From Paractinoplanes bogorensis (GTDB lineage Bacteria > Actinomycetota > Actinomycetes > Mycobacteriales > Micromonosporaceae): a stretch of 64,000 nucleotides of DNA. The translations under genes and the position numbers were made by a program. The notes beneath the pieces were generated by a model, which saw nothing but the letters and a program-made list of their open reading frames with translations, did no database searches and was not told the DNA's origin. Every line of letters starts with the position of its first letter. Within the stretch, counting starts at the first letter, position 1. Location of the stretch: positions 186,001-250,000 of the forward strand of contig NZ_JAHKKG010000015.1 of NCBI RefSeq assembly GCF_018829635.1. The letters are read 5' to 3'. Positions 61,586 to 64,000 of this stretch are shown one piece after another.

Positions 61586-63067
61586 ATGACGGAAACGATC
61601 GAAGCGCCCGGGTCCCGGCCCAAGGGCGGCGGAATGCTCGTCCTCTATCTGGCGCTGGGCGGTCTCGCGTTCGCGGTGCTGCAGTCGCTGGTGTCGCCGG
61701 CCCTGTCGACCATCGGGCGCGAGCTGAACGTGTCGACCAGCGACGTCAGCTGGGTCGTGACGGCCTACCTGCTGTCGGCCTCGGTGCTGACCCCGATCCT
61801 GGGCCGGCTCGGCGACATGGCCGGCAAGCGCAAGGTGCTGATCGGCGTCCTGGCCATCCTCGCCGTCGGCACCATCGTCTCGGCGCTGGCGCCCAACCTG
61901 ACCGTCCTGATCGTCGGCCGGGTGCTCCAGGGCGCGGCGGGCGCGATCCTGCCGCTGTCGATCGGCATGGTCCGCGACGAACTGCCGCGCGAGCGGGTCG
62001 CCACCACGGTCGGCCTGATCTCGGCCATCTTCGGTGTCGGCGCCGGCATCGGCATCGTCGCCGCGGGCCCGATCGTCGAGCACCTGTCCTGGCACTGGTT
62101 GTTCTGGCTGCCGCTCGTGCTCGTCGTCATCGCCCTGATCGGCGCGGTCTTCGGCATGAAGGAATCGCCCGTACGCACTCCCGGCAAGCTCGACGTGCTC
62201 GGCGCCACCATCCTGTCGGTGTCGCTGGTCGCGCTGTTGCTGGCGATCAGCAAGGGCCAGTCGTGGGGCTGGGGTGAGTTCAACACCATCGGCCTGCTCG
62301 CGGTCGGCGTGGTCGGCCTGGTCGCCTTCGTGCTGGTCGAACTGCGGGTCAAGGAGCCGCTGATCGACATGAAGCTGATGCGGATCCGCGGCGTGTGGGC
62401 CACCGACCTGGTCGCGCTGATCCTCGGCTTCGCCATGTTCGGCACGTTCCTGCTGGTCCCGACGCTGCTGCAGCTGCCCGAGGCGACCGGCTACGGCTTT
62501 GGCAAGTCGGTCTCGCAGGCCGGGCTGTTCCTGCTGCCCACCGTCGTCATGATGGTCGTGTTCGGCCCGCTGGCCGGCATCCTCAACCGCAAGTTCGGCC
62601 CGAAGCTCCCGATGTTCCTGGGCGCGATCTTCGTGGTCGCCGCGTTCACCCTGCCCGCCGTCGCGCACGGGCAGATCTGGCAGGTCCTCGCGTCCGGCAT
62701 CCTGACCGGCGCGGGCATCGGCTTCGCCTTCGCGGCGATGTCCAACGCGATCATCGAAGCCGTGCCCGCGGCCCAGACCGGTGAGGCCACGAGCGTCAAC
62801 ACCATTGCCCGTACGATCGGCAGCTCCATCGGCACCGCCGTGGTCGCCGCCGTGATCACGTCGAACACCACGCCGCAGGGCCTGCCCACGGACGCCGCCT
62901 TCACCGACGGCTTCTGGGTCTGCGCCGCGGTCGCCGTGCTGGCCGTGGTGGCCGCGCTCGCCCTGCCCCGCGCCCACAAGCGCCACGAGGAGGCCGAGGC
63001 CACCGGCGTCGACGACCTGCCGCCCGAGCCCGACGAGATCCACCTGCTGCACCGCTCGAACGCCTGA
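61586..63067 (+). CDS. DHA2-type MFS drug exporter (14 helices)
   Basis: 493 residues with fourteen membrane helices. The MFS motif A reads GRLGDMAGKRKVL after helix 2, and motif C-like glycines lie in FGVGAGIGIVAAGPIVE, typical of drug:proton antiporters of the DHA2 family. The C-terminus is an acidic cytoplasmic tail. GGGGAAG lies upstream of the ATG. Two palindromes precede it, so it is probably induced by its substrate through a repressor located elsewhere. Confidence 0.93.
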   Translation: MTETIEAPGSRPKGGGMLVLYLALGGLAFAVLQSLVSPALSTIGRELNVSTSDVSWVVTAYLLSASVLTPILGRLGDMAGKRKVLIGVLAILAVGTIVSALAPNLTVLIVGRVLQGAAGAILPLSIGMVRDELPRERVATTVGLISAIFGVGAGIGIVAAGPIVEHLSWHWLFWLPLVLVVIALIGAVFGMKESPVRTPGKLDVLGATILSVSLVALLLAISKGQSWGWGEFNTIGLLAVGVVGLVAFVLVELRVKEPLIDMKLMRIRGVWATDLVALILGFAMFGTFLLVPTLLQLPEATGYGFGKSVSQAGLFLLPTVVMMVVFGPLAGILNRKFGPKLPMFLGAIFVVAAFTLPAVAHGQIWQVLASGILTGAGIGFAFAAMSNAIIEAVPAAQTGEATSVNTIARTIGSSIGTAVVAAVITSNTTPQGLPTDAAFTDGFWVCAAVAVLAVVAALALPRAHKRHEEAEATGVDDLPPEPDEIHLLHRSNA

Positions 63068-63082
63068 CGCTCCACGGCAACA

Positions 63083-63114
63083 AAACGGCCCGCATCACGT
63101 GATGCGGGCCGTTT
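63083..63114. terminator. bidirectional terminator between MFS and surface-protein genes
   Basis: AAACGGCCCGCATCAC pairs with GTGATGCGGGCCGTTT, a 32-base palindrome with A and T flanks, between converging genes. Confidence 0.9.
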
Positions 63115-63127
63115 CCGTGTTGTCAGG

Positions 63128-64000
63128 TCAGGACGTGAAGTGCATGCGACGGCGTCGCACCAGCAGGACCAGGACCGCCCCCGCGACGAGCAGCAGCAAA
63201 CCGCCGCCCAGCACAGCGCCGGTCGGGGCGCCGGTGATCGGGAGGCTGCCACCGCCGTTGTCGTCGCCGTCCGCGTCGCCCGGCACGGTGGCTGTCGGCG
63301 ACGCGCTCGGCGTGGCACTGGGCGAGCCGCCACCCGGCGGCGGGCTGGGCTGCGGCGTCGTGGTCGTCACCGTGTACTGCTTCGTGAACGTGGCGGTGAC
63401 CGGCTCGCCGTAGCCCACGGCCGGCGTGATCGGCTGCGTGCCGTCCGCCGTGAAGACCACGCCCGGGGTGATCGCGTGCGGGGCGCTCACCGTGACCTTG
63501 GTCGGCACGCCGGCCTTGGTCGACAGAATGAACGGGAACCCGCCCCCGTTGACCACCTCGGTGATCAGCCAGGTGCCGCCCGAGTAGCGGCTGTCGGTCA
63601 CCGCGTAGCCGTCCTCGATCTTCAGGTCGAGTTCGCCGCCCGGAGCGTGCACCGACAGCACGGGCGCGTCGTTGAACGAGCCCTCCTCGAACGTCACCTC
63701 GCGCCGCGGCTCGGTCCGGCTCCCTTCGCGGATCAGGAAGTCGTACACCTTCTTGATCACGGCGTACTCGTTCTCGTTGCCCAGGCCCGCCCCCGCCCGC
63801 CACGGGTTGAGCGTGACCCGGTTGGTCGAGTGCCAGAGCGCCGCCTGCGTACCCATCCGGAGCAGCTGATCGACGGTCGCCGTCGACGCACCCGCGGGCA
63901 CCTTGACCCCGGCGTCGGCGATCAGCGTGGCGCGGTCGCTCGACGGGAAGCCACGGTCGAGCGTCCACTGGACGGCGGTCAGGTTGCCGACCCCGCTGTC
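63128..64000 (-). CDS. thioester-domain surface protein with LPXTG-type anchor, 5' end off the window
   Basis: 291 residues are visible; the frame is open to the right edge, so the start lies outside. An internal GTG (63901) is not the start because the upstream sequence continues the domain. MGTQAALWH contains the TQxA signature of thioester domains, in which a Cys-Gln bond links covalently to host or surface targets; the cysteine would be upstream. A beta-rich domain and a Pro/Thr/Ser linker follow, then the sortase signal LPITG, a membrane helix and RRRR. The protein is therefore a cell-wall-anchored adhesin-like protein. Confidence 0.85.
   Translation of the reverse strand, partial: DSGVGNLTAVQWTLDRGFPSSDRATLIADAGVKVPAGASTATVDQLLRMGTQAALWHSTNRVTLNPWRAGAGLGNENEYAVIKKVYDFLIREGSRTEPRREVTFEEGSFNDAPVLSVHAPGGELDLKIEDGYAVTDSRYSGGTWLITEVVNGGGFPFILSTKAGVPTKVTVSAPHAITPGVVFTADGTQPITPAVGYGEPVTATFTKQYTVTTTTPQPSPPPGGGSPSATPSASPTATVPGDADGDDNGGGSLPITGAPTGAVLGGGLLLLVAGAVLVLLVRRRRMHFTS

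Overview
The window is a GC-rich, densely coded actinobacterial chromosome segment. Several traits point to Micromonosporaceae, with an Actinoplanes-like genus most plausible: frequent CGTACG-type words, many probable leaderless transcripts (a -10 box 6-9 bases before ATG or GTG), a MptB-like polyprenol-phosphomannose mannosyltransferase, a 6C-type RNA, and many secreted polysaccharide-active enzymes. This placement is inference from style and gene content, not from a marker gene.

Layout. 1-3868: a large STAND/ORC-like P-loop ATPase that runs off the left edge, with a small one-pass membrane protein upstream. 4024-8008: an overlapping operon of membrane-anchored YVTN propeller, ECF sigma factor and zinc anti-sigma factor, followed by a DMT-like membrane protein. 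8094-9159: a SUKH-like protein and TspO. 9420-14199: a trypsin-like protease, MoxR, DUF58, VWA, VWA operon. 14456-19317: Nudix hydrolase, GH18-like lipoprotein, a polysaccharide deacetylase/GT2 fusion and an SGNH hydrolase, then a decayed EAL-domain remnant. 19659-25892: GT87 and MptB-like mannosyltransferases, a DUF4832-type secreted protein and a PLP decarboxylase in one direction, with a divergent TrmB/LuxR-type regulator. 25921-33476: an S8 protease, an ECF sigma factor with a membrane partner, a Tat lipoprotein and a CE4-CBM2 deacetylase. 33544-36081: an FtsX-ectodomain lipoprotein, small proteins and a secreted trypsin-like protease.

36240-38820 is the most notable locus. A 238-residue protein with gasdermin-like sequence pattern and an acidic C-terminal tail lies one base before a CHAT caspase-like protease, which also carries a TPR-S-like C-terminal domain. 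This is a candidate gasdermin-type abortive-infection module.

38753-43476 holds a lactate permease and two overlapping sensor kinases. 43569-47164 holds a CPBP protease and a pectate lyase/pectinesterase operon with a LacI-type (CebR-like) operator; a near-identical box sits in the promoter of the CE4-CBM2 gene. 47397-49622 encodes a single polypeptide joining an ECF sigma factor, a zinc anti-sigma motif, one membrane segment and an extracellular beta-helix. 49779-50763 holds tRNA-His, orn and a 6C-like RNA. 50872-55464 is a 1530-residue membrane protein with a repetitive, histone-H1-like tail. 55610-60690 is a copper/thiol-redox cluster (CopCD fusion, ECF sigma, MauE/DoxX, DsbA-like, a membrane protein, Bcp). 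60850-64000 holds tRNA-Leu, a GNAT enzyme, an MFS exporter with paired operators, and the 3' part of a thioester-domain, LPXTG-type surface protein.
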